In this document: positions 32,453-41,702 of the stretch, one piece after another | Position numbering within the stretch: position 1 is the stretch's first letter | Layout: each line of letters begins with the position of its first letter | Source of the DNA: Arthrobacter sp. 35W | GTDB taxonomy: Bacteria; Actinomycetota; Actinomycetes; Actinomycetales; Micrococcaceae | Direction of reading: 5' to 3' | DNA: 64,000 bases | Assembly (NCBI RefSeq): GCF_000482545.1 | Contig: NZ_KI519454.1 | Coordinates: 1,772,954-1,836,953, forward strand | Translations under genes and position numbers: made by a program | Notes under the pieces: model-generated | The model's database searches: none | What the model saw: the letters and a program-made list of their open reading frames with translations, nothing else | Told to the model about the DNA's origin: nothing

Positions 32453-33481
32453 ATGGGCAACCATAGTGACGGCACGCCGACAAGCTCGGACGCCGTAGCT
32501 AAGGCTGGTCAGAACGAGGTGGAGAAGTTCCAAGACCCAGGACTTCCTCCGCACCGTTTGCGGCTGGCTGACACGGATCCCAGAGCAGCAAAGAGGGCCG
32601 AGCGCCAGGTGGCCGCCCTCTTCGTGGTGTCCGCTATTGGCACCCTGCTGTTCTTCTTTGCCTACTTTGGCATCCGCCTTGACGACACCATCGGCACACT
32701 GCGCCTGCAGAACCTGTTCCTGGGCCTCGGCACCGCTTTCGCCATGCTCGGCATCGGCACCGGCATCGTGCACTGGGCCCGCGCCCTCATGCCGGACCAC
32801 GAGGTTTCCGAGGAACGCCACGAGATCCGCAGCGAAGAGGACCGCCAGGCCGCCGTCAAGATCGTTGACGACATCGTCGATGAAACCGGCATCAAGCGCC
32901 GTCCGCTGATCCGCAACACCCTTCTGGGTGCCTTGGCTCTGGCACCGCTGCCAGCCATCGTGGTCTTCCGCGACCTAGGCCCGCTGCCCGGCGACGCCCT
33001 GCGCCACACCATGTGGGACGAGGGCGTACGCCTGGTCCGCGACCCCACGGGAACGCCGATCAAGGCCTCCGACGTCACCATCGGCTCCGCCTTCCACGTG
33101 ATCCCCGAGGGGCTCAACGAGCTCCACGAGGGCAAGCTCGAGGAGAAGGCCAAGGCAGTTGTCCTGCTCATGCGCCTGAACCCGGAAGAGCTCAACCCCT
33201 CCGCCGGGCGCGAAGACTGGGGCTACAACGGCATCGTTGCCTACTCCAAGATCTGCACCCACGTCGGCTGCCCTGTCGCCCTGTACGAGCAGCAGACGCA
33301 CCACCTGCTGTGCCCCTGCCACCAGTCGACCTTCGACCTCACGCAGGAGTGCAAGGTCATCTTCGGCCCGGCCAAGCGCCCGCTGCCGCAGCTGCCCATC
33401 AAGGTTGACGCCGAGGGCTACCTGGTGGCCCAAAGCGACTTCCACGAACCCGTTGGACCTAGCTTCTGGGAGCGTGGCTAA
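32453..33481 (+). CDS. qcrA: Rieske iron-sulfur subunit of the bc1 complex
   Basis: A 342-residue protein of the actinobacterial type with three membrane helices (about 62-80, 92-110 and 163-180) and a C-terminal Rieske domain. The 2Fe-2S ligands are in CTHVGC and CPCHQS (KICTHVGCPVALYEQQTH, then LLCPCHQSTFD). It takes electrons from menaquinol and passes them to QcrC. It lies between qcrC and qcrB in the usual order, and qcrB starts 2 nt after its stop. Confidence 0.97.
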   Translation: MGNHSDGTPTSSDAVAKAGQNEVEKFQDPGLPPHRLRLADTDPRAAKRAERQVAALFVVSAIGTLLFFFAYFGIRLDDTIGTLRLQNLFLGLGTAFAMLGIGTGIVHWARALMPDHEVSEERHEIRSEEDRQAAVKIVDDIVDETGIKRRPLIRNTLLGALALAPLPAIVVFRDLGPLPGDALRHTMWDEGVRLVRDPTGTPIKASDVTIGSAFHVIPEGLNELHEGKLEEKAKAVVLLMRLNPEELNPSAGREDWGYNGIVAYSKICTHVGCPVALYEQQTHHLLCPCHQSTFDLTQECKVIFGPAKRPLPQLPIKVDAEGYLVAQSDFHEPVGPSFWERG

Positions 33482-33483
33482 CC

Positions 33484-35163
33484 ATGAGTGCCGCATCAGA
33501 AACCACCTACACGCCGACCACCAAGGTCGGACACATCACCAACTTCGTTGACGAGCGCGTTGGCGGCTCCGGAATCCTGCGTGAATTCGGCCGGAAGGTC
33601 TTCCCCGACCACTGGTCCTTCATGTTCGGTGAAGTAGCCCTTTACTCCTTCGTCATCCTGCTGCTGTCGGGAACGTTCCTGACGTTCTTCTTCGATCCGT
33701 CCATGGCGGAGACCCACTACGACGGCCCCTACGTGCCGCTCAAGGGCATCGAAATGTCCGTGGCGTACAGCTCCAGCCTGAACATCTCCTTCGACATCCG
33801 CGGCGGCCTGTTCATGCGCCAGGTGCACCACTGGGCCGCCCTGCTGTTCGTGGCGTCCGTGTCCGTGCACATGCTGCGCGTCTTCTTCACCGGTGCGTTC
33901 CGCAAGCCGCGCGAGCTGAACTGGGTTGTCGGTGGCGTTCTGGTCATCCTGTCCATGGCTGCTGGCTTCACCGGCTACTCCCTCCCCGATGACCTGCTCT
34001 CCGGCAACGGCCTGCGCATCATCGACGGCGTGATGAAGTCGATCCCGATCGTCGGCACCTACCTCTCGTTCTTCCTCTTCGGCGGCGAGTTCCCGGGCAC
34101 CGTGATCATCGGCCGCCTGTACGTGCTGCACATCCTGCTCATCCCCGCGATCATCCTGCTCATGGTTGTGGTCCACCTCTTCATGGTGGTTGTCCACAAG
34201 CACACGCAGTACCCCGGCCCGGGCCGCAACGACCGCAACGTCGTCGGCTACCCGCTCGGTCCGGTCTACGCCGCCAAGGCCGGTGGATTCTTCTTCATCG
34301 TCTTCGGCGTCGTGGCCCTGATGGCCGCCGCGTTCACGATCAACCCGATCTGGAACTACGGCCCGTACGACCCCTCCCCCGTGTCTGCCGGCACCCAGCC
34401 TGACTGGTACATCGGCTGGGTTGACGGCGCCCTGCGCCTGATGCCGGGCTGGCTGCTGGGTCTGCCCATGGAATGGCACATCCCGCTGCCGTGGGGCGTC
34501 AACACGCTCTCGCTGAACGTGCTGCTCCCCGCCCTGGTTCCGGCCGGCATCGTCTTCACCGTGCTGTTCACCTACCCCTGGATCGAGCGCTGGATCACCC
34601 GCGACAACCGTGAGCACCACGTGCTGGACCGCCCGCGCAACGTTCCGACCCGCACCGCTATTGGTGTTGCAGGCTTCGTGTTCTACTGCGTGATGTGGGC
34701 CGCGGCCTCCTCGGACCTCATCGCCACGCACTTCCACGTGTCGCTGAACGATGTGACCTACTGGCTCCGGGCACTGTTCTTCATCGGCCCGGTGCTGGCA
34801 TTCATCGTCGCCAAGCGAGTGGCGCTTGCGCTGCAGCGCAAGGACCGCGAGATCGCCCTGCACGGCCGCGAGACCGGCCGCATCGTGCGCCTGCCGCACG
34901 GTGAGTACCAGGAAGTCCACGCCCAGCTGGACGAGTACAAGCGCTACAAGCTGGTTGGCTACGAGTCCCCCCTCCCCGAGGCGGGCATCCCGAACGCCAA
35001 GGGCATCGTGGACAAGAAGGAAAAGCGCCGCGCCATGCTCAGCCGCTTCTTCTTCGAGGACCGCGTTGCTCCGGCCACCCCGGCCGAGCTCGAGGCTGGA
35101 CACGGCCACGGCCACCACGAAGCCGTCGAGGCCGGCGAGGACACCAAGGCAGTTTCGCACTAG
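33484..35163 (+). CDS. qcrB: Cytochrome b subunit of the bc1 complex
   Basis: A 559-residue membrane protein. Heme ligands lie in VHHWAALLFVASVSVHMLRVFFTG and HILLIPAIILLMVVVHLFMVVVH. The quinone-site motif PDW is in TQPDWYIGWVDGALR. The C-terminal extension of about 120 mostly soluble residues with a His-rich tail (GHGHGHHEA) is common in Actinobacteria. It is last in the ctaE-qcrCAB cluster, followed by a terminator. QcrB is the target of bc1 inhibitors such as Q203 in mycobacteria. Confidence 0.97.
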   Translation: MSAASETTYTPTTKVGHITNFVDERVGGSGILREFGRKVFPDHWSFMFGEVALYSFVILLLSGTFLTFFFDPSMAETHYDGPYVPLKGIEMSVAYSSSLNISFDIRGGLFMRQVHHWAALLFVASVSVHMLRVFFTGAFRKPRELNWVVGGVLVILSMAAGFTGYSLPDDLLSGNGLRIIDGVMKSIPIVGTYLSFFLFGGEFPGTVIIGRLYVLHILLIPAIILLMVVVHLFMVVVHKHTQYPGPGRNDRNVVGYPLGPVYAAKAGGFFFIVFGVVALMAAAFTINPIWNYGPYDPSPVSAGTQPDWYIGWVDGALRLMPGWLLGLPMEWHIPLPWGVNTLSLNVLLPALVPAGIVFTVLFTYPWIERWITRDNREHHVLDRPRNVPTRTAIGVAGFVFYCVMWAAASSDLIATHFHVSLNDVTYWLRALFFIGPVLAFIVAKRVALALQRKDREIALHGRETGRIVRLPHGEYQEVHAQLDEYKRYKLVGYESPLPEAGIPNAKGIVDKKEKRRAMLSRFFFEDRVAPATPAELEAGHGHGHHEAVEAGEDTKAVSH

Positions 35164-35183
35164 CAGTCCCCGTCGAAAGACAT

Positions 35184-35228
35184 AAAGAGGAGCCCCTTCC
35201 GGATGAATCCGGGAGGGGCTCCTCTTTT
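35184..35228 (+). terminator. Terminator after qcrB
   Basis: AAAGAGGAGCCCC and GGGGCTCCTCTTTT form a long stem, with CCGGA/TCCGG continuing inward, 20 nt downstream of the qcrB stop. Confidence 0.9.
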
Positions 35229-35257
35229 GTGTGTCCTGGGAGGGCGGGAACGGCCTG

Positions 35258-36067
35258 CTAGACGCCGTTGACCGACGACGGCGTGTGAGTGGTCCGGGGG
35301 CGGGCGCCGGGCCGCTGCAGGGGCACCCAGAGCTTGTAGCGGTCCGCGCGGTAGAAGGAGACCGAGTAGTCCACCATGGCGCGGGAGACATAGGCGTGCC
35401 GTTGGATGCGCAGCACCGGCGCCCCCATCTCAACCTTCAGCAGCCGGGCGATGGAGGGCGAGGCGGCCGTGGCCTCGATCGTGTCCTCCCCCCACTCCAT
35501 GACCAGGCCGTACCGTTCACTGAGCACGTTGTACAGGGACGTGGGCGGCGGTTGGTCCAGAATGCCCGGCACCCGGTGCGCCGGAATGAAGTTCTCATCC
35601 ACGCTCATGGGCTCATCGTCGGCCAGCAGCAGGCGGCGGAAGCGGATCACTGCCTGGCCCTCCTCCAGATGCAGCTCCCGTGCCAGCCTGGCGGTCGCCG
35701 GGATCTTCTCGAAGCTCAGCACCTGGGCCGCGGGCGTCATGCCGCGGCGCTGCATCTCCTCGCTGTAGGACGTCAGCTTGACCTGCAGATCGAACTTCGG
35801 GCGCGAGACGAACGTCCCCAGCCCCACTACCCGGTCGAGCACCTGTTCATCGACCAGGGAATCGATGGCATGGCGGACGGTCATCCTGGCCAGTTGGAAT
35901 CTGGCGGAGAGGTCCCGCTCGGAGGGGAAGGGAGCGCCGGGCTGAAGAGCTGTGCTGATGTAGCTGCGCAGCAGCTCCCGCAGCTGGACGTGCAGTGCGG
36001 TGCCTGCACCCCGGAGGATCTCCCCCGGTATTGAATCTGCCGCGTGGCCCACCACATTCCCTCTCAT
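35258..36067 (-). CDS. GntR-family regulator, HutC/DasR type
   Basis: A 269-residue repressor with an N-terminal winged helix (LHVQLRELLRSYI, PFPSERDLSARFQLARMTVRHAIDSLVDEQVLDRVVGLGTFVS) and a C-terminal UTRA ligand domain (VLSFEKIPATARLARELHLE, SLYNVLSERYGL). Proteins of this group, such as DasR and NagR, sense amino-sugar phosphates. It is divergent from the HPr gene, which supports a link to PTS sugar control. The ATG at 36067 follows a TAGGCT -10 with a 5' leader of roughly 13 nt. Confidence 0.87.
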   Translation of the reverse strand: MRGNVVGHAADSIPGEILRGAGTALHVQLRELLRSYISTALQPGAPFPSERDLSARFQLARMTVRHAIDSLVDEQVLDRVVGLGTFVSRPKFDLQVKLTSYSEEMQRRGMTPAAQVLSFEKIPATARLARELHLEEGQAVIRFRRLLLADDEPMSVDENFIPAHRVPGILDQPPPTSLYNVLSERYGLVMEWGEDTIEATAASPSIARLLKVEMGAPVLRIQRHAYVSRAMVDYSVSFYRADRYKLWVPLQRPGARPRTTHTPSSVNGV

Positions 36068-36088
36068 TCGTCCCAATGACTCAACCAG

Positions 36089-36132
36089 CCTAGAGTGCGG
36101 CTACTGTTTTCTTCAGACAAACCAACTCTAGG
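36089..36132. promoter_or_regulatory. Spaced inverted repeat between gntR and ptsH
   Basis: CCTAGAGT (36089-36096) and ACTCTAGG (36125-36132) are perfect reverse complements 28 nt apart in the divergent promoter region. The left copy overlaps the minus-strand -10. It could be a two-site GntR operator. It does not match the DasR consensus closely. Confidence 0.4.
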
Positions 36133-36142
36133 AGCTAGAAGA

Positions 36143-36424
36143 ATGTACACCCGGAAAGCAACAGTGGGTGCCGCCGTCGGTCTTCACGCCCGGCCGGCAG
36201 CGGTCTTTGTCCGCGCCGTCAACCAGACGGGCCTGCCCGTCACCCTTGCCAAGGGCGGCTGCGAGGCCGTCGACGCACGGTCGCTCCTGGCCGTCATGAC
36301 GGCCGACTTCCCCTTTGGCTGCGAGGTGGAGCTTGCCGTCGACGCCGCCGAGGTGCCGGCGGAGGAGGTCCGGGCGGCGCTGGACGCGCTGGCACAGCTG
36401 GTGGCCTCCGAGCTCGACGGCTGA
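36143..36424 (+). CDS. ptsH: Phosphocarrier protein HPr
   Basis: A 93-residue cytoplasmic carrier that receives phosphate from enzyme I and passes it to sugar-specific enzymes II. His15 lies in GLHARPAAVFV and the regulatory Ser is S47 in DARSLLAVM. The ATG at 36143 has GGAG 8 nt upstream. No enzyme I gene is seen nearby. The divergent HutC-type regulator gene suggests amino-sugar dependent control. Confidence 0.92.
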   Translation: MYTRKATVGAAVGLHARPAAVFVRAVNQTGLPVTLAKGGCEAVDARSLLAVMTADFPFGCEVELAVDAAEVPAEEVRAALDALAQLVASELDG

Positions 36425-36460
36425 GCGTCAGGTCAGACTTGTGGCACTGCGTTAAATGCG

Positions 36461-36498
36461 AAAAGGCGGGCCGCACCAAATGGTGCGGCCCGCCTTTT
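36461..36498. terminator. Bidirectional terminator between ptsH and ctaF
   Basis: AAAAGGCGGGCCGCACCA and TGGTGCGGCCCGCCTTTT form a perfect 18-bp stem with a 2-nt centre, with T-runs on both strands, between convergent genes. Confidence 0.95.
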
Positions 36499-36516
36499 GC
36501 GTTTCAAACTGCCAAT

Positions 36517-36918
36517 CTAGTGTGCGTGGTCTCCGCGGCTGTACTCGTAGACCCAGCCGACCAGAGCGACGATGGCGAGGCCACCGGCGATGAAGACGAT
36601 CCACCAGCCCACGGCCAGGCCGAGGAAGCCCGTGGCACAGGAGATGCCCAGCACCAGCGGCCACCAGCTCCAGGGGCTGAAGTGCCCCTGCTCGCCGGCA
36701 CCCTCGTGGATCTCGGCGTCGAGCCGGTCCTCGGGTCGGGCGCCGACACGGCGGCCGGTGTACCAGAAGTAGATGCCGATCATTTCACTCAGACCGACCA
36801 GCAGGAAGATGCCCAGCCAGCCCAGGGGCTCGCTCCAGTGGGTCATCAGACCGTAGACCACACCTACCGGGGCGAGGAAGATGCCCAGGAGGATGAAGAG
36901 GTTTGCTTCGATTTTCAC
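36517..36918 (-). CDS. ctaF: Cytochrome c oxidase subunit IV, actinobacterial
   Basis: A 133-residue membrane subunit of the aa3 oxidase with four helices ([86 protein letters not shown]). The loop [32 protein letters not shown] is diagnostic for CtaF. It starts with GTG overlapping the ctaD stop (GTGA), so the two are coupled. Confidence 0.93.
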   Translation of the reverse strand: MKIEANLFILLGIFLAPVGVVYGLMTHWSEPLGWLGIFLLVGLSEMIGIYFWYTGRRVGARPEDRLDAEIHEGAGEQGHFSPWSWWPLVLGISCATGFLGLAVGWWIVFIAGGLAIVALVGWVYEYSRGDHAH

Positions 36919-38618
36919 TTGGCGGATCCCTTCTCAGCGTCGATCGCGGCCGGCACGTAGTGCGGAGCCAGCTCCGGGTGGTGCAGGTCCAACGCGGGGC
37001 GCTCGGAGCGGATGCGGGGCAGGGAAGTGAAGTTGTGGCGCGGCGGCGGGCACGAGGTGGCCCACTCCAGCGAGGCACCGAAGCCCCACGGGTCGTCAAC
37101 TTCAACCCTCTTGCCACTGCGCCAGGTGATGTACACGTTCCAGAAGAACGGGATCATCGAGGCGCCGAGGACGAAGGAGGAGATGGTGGAGAACTGGTTC
37201 ATCCAGGTGAAGTTGTCCTCAACCATGTAGTCCGCGTAGCGGCGGGGCATGCCGATGACGCCGAGCCAGTGCTGGATCAGGAACGTACCGTGGAAGCCCA
37301 GGAACAGCAGCCAGAAGTGGATCTTGCCCAGACGCTCGTTGAGCATCTTGCCCGTCCACTTCGGCCACCAGAAGTAGAAGCCGGCGAACATGGCGAACAC
37401 AACGGTTCCGAAGACCACGTAGTGGAAGTGCGCCACCACGAAGTAGGTGTCGGAGACGTGGAAGTCCAGCGGCGGGGAGGCCAGGATGATGCCGGTCAGA
37501 CCACCGAAGAGGAAGGTGACCAGGAAGCCGATGCTCCACAGCATGGGGGTTTCGAACGTCAGCGATCCGCGCCACATGGTGCCGATCCAGTTGAAGAACT
37601 TCACACCCGTCGGAACGGCGATCAGCATCGTCATGAAGGAGAAGAACGGCAGCATGACCGAGCCGGTGACGTACATGTGGTGGGCCCACACGGTCACGGA
37701 CAGTGCAGCGATGGAGATGGTGGCGAACACCAGGCCCTTGTAGCCGAAGATCGGCTTGCGGCTGAAGACCGGGAAGATCTCCGAGACGATGCCGAAGAAC
37801 GGCAGCGCAATGATGTACACCTCGGGGTGGCCGAAGAACCAGAACAGGTGCTGCCACAGGATGGCTCCACCGTTTTCGGGGTCAAAGATGTGTGCACCGA
37901 AGCGGCGGTCGGCACCGAGCGCGAACAGCGCGGCGGCCAGCGGCGGGAAGGCCATGAGCACCAGGATGGCGGTGATCAGGGTGTTCCAGGTGAAGATCGG
38001 CATGCGCCACATGGTCATGCCCGGGGCACGCATGCAGACGATGGTGGTGATGAAGTTGACGGCACCGAGGATGGTACCGAAACCTGACAGCGCCAGACCG
38101 AACACCCACAGGTCGCCACCGACGCCGGGGCTGAAGGTGGTGTTGGACAGCGGCGCGTAGGCGAACCAGCCGAAGGAGGCAGCACCCTGGGGGGTGATGA
38201 AACCGGAGACGGCGATGGTGGAGCCGAACAGGAAGAACCAGAAGGCCAGTGCGTTCAGCCGCGGGAAGGCGACGTCGGGGGCACCGATCTGCAGGGGCAT
38301 GATCACGTTGGCGAAGCCGGCGAACAGCGGAGTTGCGAACATCAGCAGCATGACGGTGCCATGCATGGTGAAGAGCTGGTTGTACTGTTCCTTGGTCTGC
38401 AGGATCTGCATGCCGGGCTCGAAGAGCTCCGCACGGATCAGCAGGGCCATGACGCCGCCGAAGCAGAAGAAGATGAAGGACGCGATCAGGTACATGTACC
38501 CGATGGTCTTGTGGTCAGTGGACGTGATCCAGTTGACGACGATGCGTCCCTTGGACACGGGCACCACCCGCGGGGCTACGGATGTGGCATCCGTGGCCGT
38601 GTACTCGTAAGTCGACAC
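36915..38618 (-). CDS. ctaD: Cytochrome c oxidase subunit I
   Basis: The 567-residue catalytic subunit of the aa3-type oxidase, which reduces O2 to water and pumps protons. Heme and copper ligands are visible in [13 protein letters not shown] (His for heme a), [22 protein letters not shown] (CuB His, and the His-Tyr cross-link region), [11 protein letters not shown] (CuB His-His) and [12 protein letters not shown] (heme His residues). Twelve helices are expected. It starts with GTG 12 nt after the ctaC stop, with GGGGAG before it. Confidence 0.98.
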   Translation of the reverse strand: MSTYEYTATDATSVAPRVVPVSKGRIVVNWITSTDHKTIGYMYLIASFIFFCFGGVMALLIRAELFEPGMQILQTKEQYNQLFTMHGTVMLLMFATPLFAGFANVIMPLQIGAPDVAFPRLNALAFWFFLFGSTIAVSGFITPQGAASFGWFAYAPLSNTTFSPGVGGDLWVFGLALSGFGTILGAVNFITTIVCMRAPGMTMWRMPIFTWNTLITAILVLMAFPPLAAALFALGADRRFGAHIFDPENGGAILWQHLFWFFGHPEVYIIALPFFGIVSEIFPVFSRKPIFGYKGLVFATISIAALSVTVWAHHMYVTGSVMLPFFSFMTMLIAVPTGVKFFNWIGTMWRGSLTFETPMLWSIGFLVTFLFGGLTGIILASPPLDFHVSDTYFVVAHFHYVVFGTVVFAMFAGFYFWWPKWTGKMLNERLGKIHFWLLFLGFHGTFLIQHWLGVIGMPRRYADYMVEDNFTWMNQFSTISSFVLGASMIPFFWNVYITWRSGKRVEVDDPWGFGASLEWATSCPPPRHNFTSLPRIRSERPALDLHHPELAPHYVPAAIDAEKGSAK

Positions 38619-38630
38619 TTTCCGTCTCCC

Positions 38631-39500
38631 CTACTTCTCGTTCAGATTCGGATTGCGGTCGTACTCGGAGCCGAGGTTGCCCGTCTGGCCCTTTGCCTTC
38701 AGCTCGGCCATGTGGGCCTGGAAGTCGGCTTCGCTGACAACCTTGACGCGGAAGAGCATCTCGGAGTGGTACTCGCCGCAGAGTTCGGCGCACTTGCCGT
38801 CGAACGTGCCCAGGGCCGTGGGGGTCAAGTTGATGTAGTTCGTCTTGCCCGGAACCATGTCGCGCTTGGCGAGGAAGGCCGGCACCCAGAAGGAGTGGAT
38901 CACGTCGCGGGAGTTGAGCTCCAGCTCAACGGTGCGGTTGATCGGCAGCACCAGGGTGGGCAGCACGCTCTTGTCGAACGGCTTGCCGTCCAGCTGGGCC
39001 TGGACGCCGCTGTCGTACACGGCCTCCTTGACGTCGTTGCCCTGGACGTAGTTGAAGTCCCAGGACCACTGCTTGCCGCGGACGTCGATGGTGACATCGG
39101 GATTGTCCACGCGGGCGTCGATTTCGCGCTGGTCGCGGTCCGTGAAGTAGAAGAAGACCAAAACCATGAACAGCGGAATCATCACGTAGAAGATTTCCAG
39201 CGGAAGGTTGTAGCTGGTCTGGCGCGGGTAGCCAACGGTACCCTTGCGACGGCGGTAGGCGACAATGCACCAAATCATCAAGACCCAGGTGATGAGGCCG
39301 ATAATCAACACGGTGATCCACGAGTTGACCCAAAGGTCGATGATGCGACCCGTGTGGTTGGTCGCATCGCGTTCGGCTGGCAACCAGCCGTTCTTACTCT
39401 CTGCCGTACATCCAGACAAAGCTAACGCGCCAGCAATGAACAATCCCGTTATCGGAATGAACTTTGCACGTCGGCTGCCGGTTCGGTCCTGCGAACTCAC
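38631..39500 (-). CDS. ctaC: Cytochrome c oxidase subunit II (lipoprotein)
   Basis: A 289-residue subunit carrying the CuA electron entry site. The GTG at 39500 is preferred (AAGGG upstream), which puts a lipobox LALSGC at residue ~31, so the N-terminus is lipid-anchored. Two helices follow. The CuA motif is C-AEL-C-GEYHSEM, and the first ligand His is in DVIHSFWVP. An aromatic QWSWDF segment passes electrons inward. It opens the ctaC-ctaD-ctaF operon. Confidence 0.95.
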   Translation of the reverse strand: MSSQDRTGSRRAKFIPITGLFIAGALALSGCTAESKNGWLPAERDATNHTGRIIDLWVNSWITVLIIGLITWVLMIWCIVAYRRRKGTVGYPRQTSYNLPLEIFYVMIPLFMVLVFFYFTDRDQREIDARVDNPDVTIDVRGKQWSWDFNYVQGNDVKEAVYDSGVQAQLDGKPFDKSVLPTLVLPINRTVELELNSRDVIHSFWVPAFLAKRDMVPGKTNYINLTPTALGTFDGKCAELCGEYHSEMLFRVKVVSEADFQAHMAELKAKGQTGNLGSEYDRNPNLNEK

Positions 39501-39628
39501 AGACGGCCCTTCCTCTTGTTGCTGTGCTCTCCGCAGCGACAGGGCCGCAGAGGCAAATTTAGTTTTACTACTCGATGTAGAGCTTACCGCTAGCGCACAC
39601 AAATTGCGTACAAAACCCACCGTGCGTC

Positions 39629-39656
39629 GGAAGCCAAACCCTAAGGTCTGGCTTCC
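39629..39656 (-). terminator. Hairpin after the Fe-S carrier gene
   Basis: GGAAGCCAAACC and GGTCTGGCTTCC pair (one G-U) around a 4-nt loop, 28 nt downstream of the stop at 39684. No clear T-run follows, so termination strength is uncertain. Confidence 0.55.
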
Positions 39657-39683
39657 GGCCGCTACATCAAGGTAAAGGGTGGC

Positions 39684-40058
39684 TTAGTGGAATGAATCTC
39701 CGCAGGCGCACGAGCCGCCGGCGTTCGGGTTGTCAATGGTGAAACCCTGCTTGGAAATGGTGTCCTCGAAGTCAATGCTGGCACCATCGAGGTACGGCAC
39801 GCTCATCTTGTCGACAACAACCTCAACGCCGTCAAAGTCGCGCACGGCATCGCCGTCGAGCAGACGCTCGTCGAAGTAGAGCTGGTAGATCAGGCCGGAG
39901 CAACCGCCGGGCTGCACGGCAACGCGCAGGCGAAGATCGGTGCGGCCTTCCTGCTCCAGCAGGCTGCGCACCTTGGAGGCGGCGACGTCGCTGATCTGCA
40001 CACCGTGTTCGGTGGGCTCGACGGCGGCGGTGGTCTCTTCGGGGGTAGTGGTACTCAT
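39684..40058 (-). CDS. erpA: A-type iron-sulfur carrier/insertion protein (ErpA-like)
   Basis: A 124-residue HesB/IscA/ErpA family protein. The three conserved cysteines are in QPGGCSGLIYQL and GSCACGDSFH (CxC). It delivers Fe-S clusters to target proteins. The ATG at 40058 has AAGGA 6 nt upstream and removes an unneeded N-terminal extension. It lies upstream of the cytochrome oxidase operon on the same strand, with a 183-nt gap holding a hairpin, so it is likely transcribed separately. Confidence 0.92.
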   Translation of the reverse strand: MSTTTPEETTAAVEPTEHGVQISDVAASKVRSLLEQEGRTDLRLRVAVQPGGCSGLIYQLYFDERLLDGDAVRDFDGVEVVVDKMSVPYLDGASIDFEDTISKQGFTIDNPNAGGSCACGDSFH

Positions 40059-40162
40059 GGCATTTCCTTCTGTGGGGTACACCTACATGCTACGACGCAC
40101 ACAGGCCGACTAGTAACTGTGCTTAACAGCAGAGCGTGGAGATCTGTTCCACGCGGGCGCCG

Positions 40163-41575
40163 TCAGCCGTTGGAGTCGGCGTCCAGCTTCGCCAGCAGCA
40201 GGGCCTCGGCGAGGACAGCGTTTTCGAAGTCGCCCAGGTGCAGCGACTCATTGGCGCTGTGGGCGCGCGAATCCGGATCCTCGACACCTGTGACAAGGAT
40301 CTGGGCTTCGGGGAACAGTTCGTTCAGGTCAGCAATGAACGGAATGGATCCGCCCATCCCGCTCTCCACCGGCTCCACACCCCAGGCCGCACCCAGTGCC
40401 CACAGCGCGCTCTGGGCCGCGGGGGCCGAGGTGTCGGTGGCGAAGGCCTGCCCCATCTCCCCCGGCGTGAAGGTCACCTGGGCGCCGAAGGGAGTGTGGG
40501 TGCGCAGGTGCTCGGCGACGGCGTCCATGGCCGCCTGCGGCTCCTGGCCCGGTGCCAGCCGCAGGCTGAACTTTGCCCGCGCCACGGGCAGCAGGGTGTT
40601 GGAGCTCAGGGCCACCGACGGGATGTCCATGCCGATGATGGACAGCGCCGGCTTGGTCCACAGCCGGGACGTAATGCTGCCGGTTCCCGCCAGCTGCACG
40701 CCGTCGAGTACACCGGCGTCCGCACGGAAGGCATCCTCCGGGTAGTCGATGGCGGCATGGCCGCCGCCGGCCAGGCCCGCAATGGCGACGGCGCCGTCGT
40801 CGTCGTGCAGGGTGGCAATCACGCGGGCCAGCAGCGTGGGCGCGTCAAGCAGCGGGCCGCCGAACATGCCCGAGTGGACGGCGTGGGTGCCCATCCGGAC
40901 CTCGATGGTGCCATCGACCAGGCCGCGCAGGCTGGTGGTCAGTGCGGGGACGCCGACCTTCCAATTGCTCGAATCCGCCACAACGATGACGTCCGCGCGC
41001 AGCAACTGTCGGTGGGTCTGCAGGAAGGTGCGGAAGGTGGGCGAACCGGCCTCCTCCTCCCCCTCGATGAAGATGGTGACGCCGAGGCCGAAATCATCGC
41101 CAAGCACATCGGTGATGGCACGCAGGGCGCCGACGTGGGCCATGATGCCCGCCTTGTCATCGGCGGCACCGCGGCCGTAGAGCCGGCCGTCGCGTTCGAC
41201 GGCGGTGAAGGGCTCGGAGTTCCACAGCGCGCTGTCTCCGGGCGGCTGCACATCGTGGTGCGCATAGAGCAGCACTGTGGGCTTGCCGGGCTGTGCGGGC
41301 TTGCGGGCAACAATCGCGGGGCCGCCGGGGGTGCCGTCGTCCTTGTTCACGCGCAGGATCTGGACGTCGTCCAGGCCCGTGCTGCGGACCAGCTCTGCGA
41401 CGGCTTCGGCGCTGCGCTCCAGCTCGGCCGCGTCGAACGCCTCCCAGGCAATGCCGGAAATCGCTACAAGGTCAACCAGCTCGGCCACTGTGGCGTCGAA
41501 CCGGCTCCTCACGCTGGCACGCAGGGAATCTACGGGGACTGTGGATGTCGCGGTCTTCGAGGTCTCTTCACTCAT
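40163..41575 (-). CDS. M20 family metallopeptidase (dipeptidase)
   Basis: A 470-residue di-zinc exopeptidase. Zinc ligands and catalytic residues are visible in LLYAHHDVQPPGD (His, and Asp two residues later), GRGAADDKAG (bridging Asp), FIEGEEEAGSP (general-base Glu and metal Glu), VVADSSNW (Asp) and RAHSANESLHLGDF (C-terminal His). The dimerisation domain interrupts it at about residue 230-350. It is cytoplasmic and probably cleaves dipeptides. The transcript is likely leaderless: TAGTCT lies 6 nt before the ATG. Confidence 0.93.
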   Translation of the reverse strand: MSEETSKTATSTVPVDSLRASVRSRFDATVAELVDLVAISGIAWEAFDAAELERSAEAVAELVRSTGLDDVQILRVNKDDGTPGGPAIVARKPAQPGKPTVLLYAHHDVQPPGDSALWNSEPFTAVERDGRLYGRGAADDKAGIMAHVGALRAITDVLGDDFGLGVTIFIEGEEEAGSPTFRTFLQTHRQLLRADVIVVADSSNWKVGVPALTTSLRGLVDGTIEVRMGTHAVHSGMFGGPLLDAPTLLARVIATLHDDDGAVAIAGLAGGGHAAIDYPEDAFRADAGVLDGVQLAGTGSITSRLWTKPALSIIGMDIPSVALSSNTLLPVARAKFSLRLAPGQEPQAAMDAVAEHLRTHTPFGAQVTFTPGEMGQAFATDTSAPAAQSALWALGAAWGVEPVESGMGGSIPFIADLNELFPEAQILVTGVEDPDSRAHSANESLHLGDFENAVLAEALLLAKLDADSNG

Positions 41576-41587
41576 TCCTGCAGACTA
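41576..41587 (-). promoter_or_regulatory. -10 element of the leaderless dipeptidase gene
   Basis: On the minus strand TTGGTG, 17 nt, TAGTCT (41587-41582), 6 nt, ATG: a complete promoter with the transcription start on the start codon. Confidence 0.65.
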
Positions 41588-41690
41588 CCTTTGGGCCTAG
41601 GGGGCACCAACTCTGCCGCGCCGCTGCGCGGCCGACGACGGCGGCATCGTCATGTGGCGCGGGTCGGTCGGGTGGAAGGGAATCACCGGG

Positions 41691-41702
41691 TATTCTGTAG
41701 TG
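41691..41702 (+). promoter_or_regulatory. -10 element of the leaderless DUF3043 gene
   Basis: TATTCT (41691-41696) is 6 nt before the GTG at 41703. This decides the start against longer readings, and no Shine-Dalgarno sequence is present. Confidence 0.65.

Noticed and set aside
33496-35433. Minus-strand open frame of ~645 codons
   Set aside because: Antisense to qcrB and crosses its terminator; no domain.
36077-36142. DasR (dre) site before ptsH
   Set aside because: Compared with the recalled palindromic dre consensus only part of one half matches.
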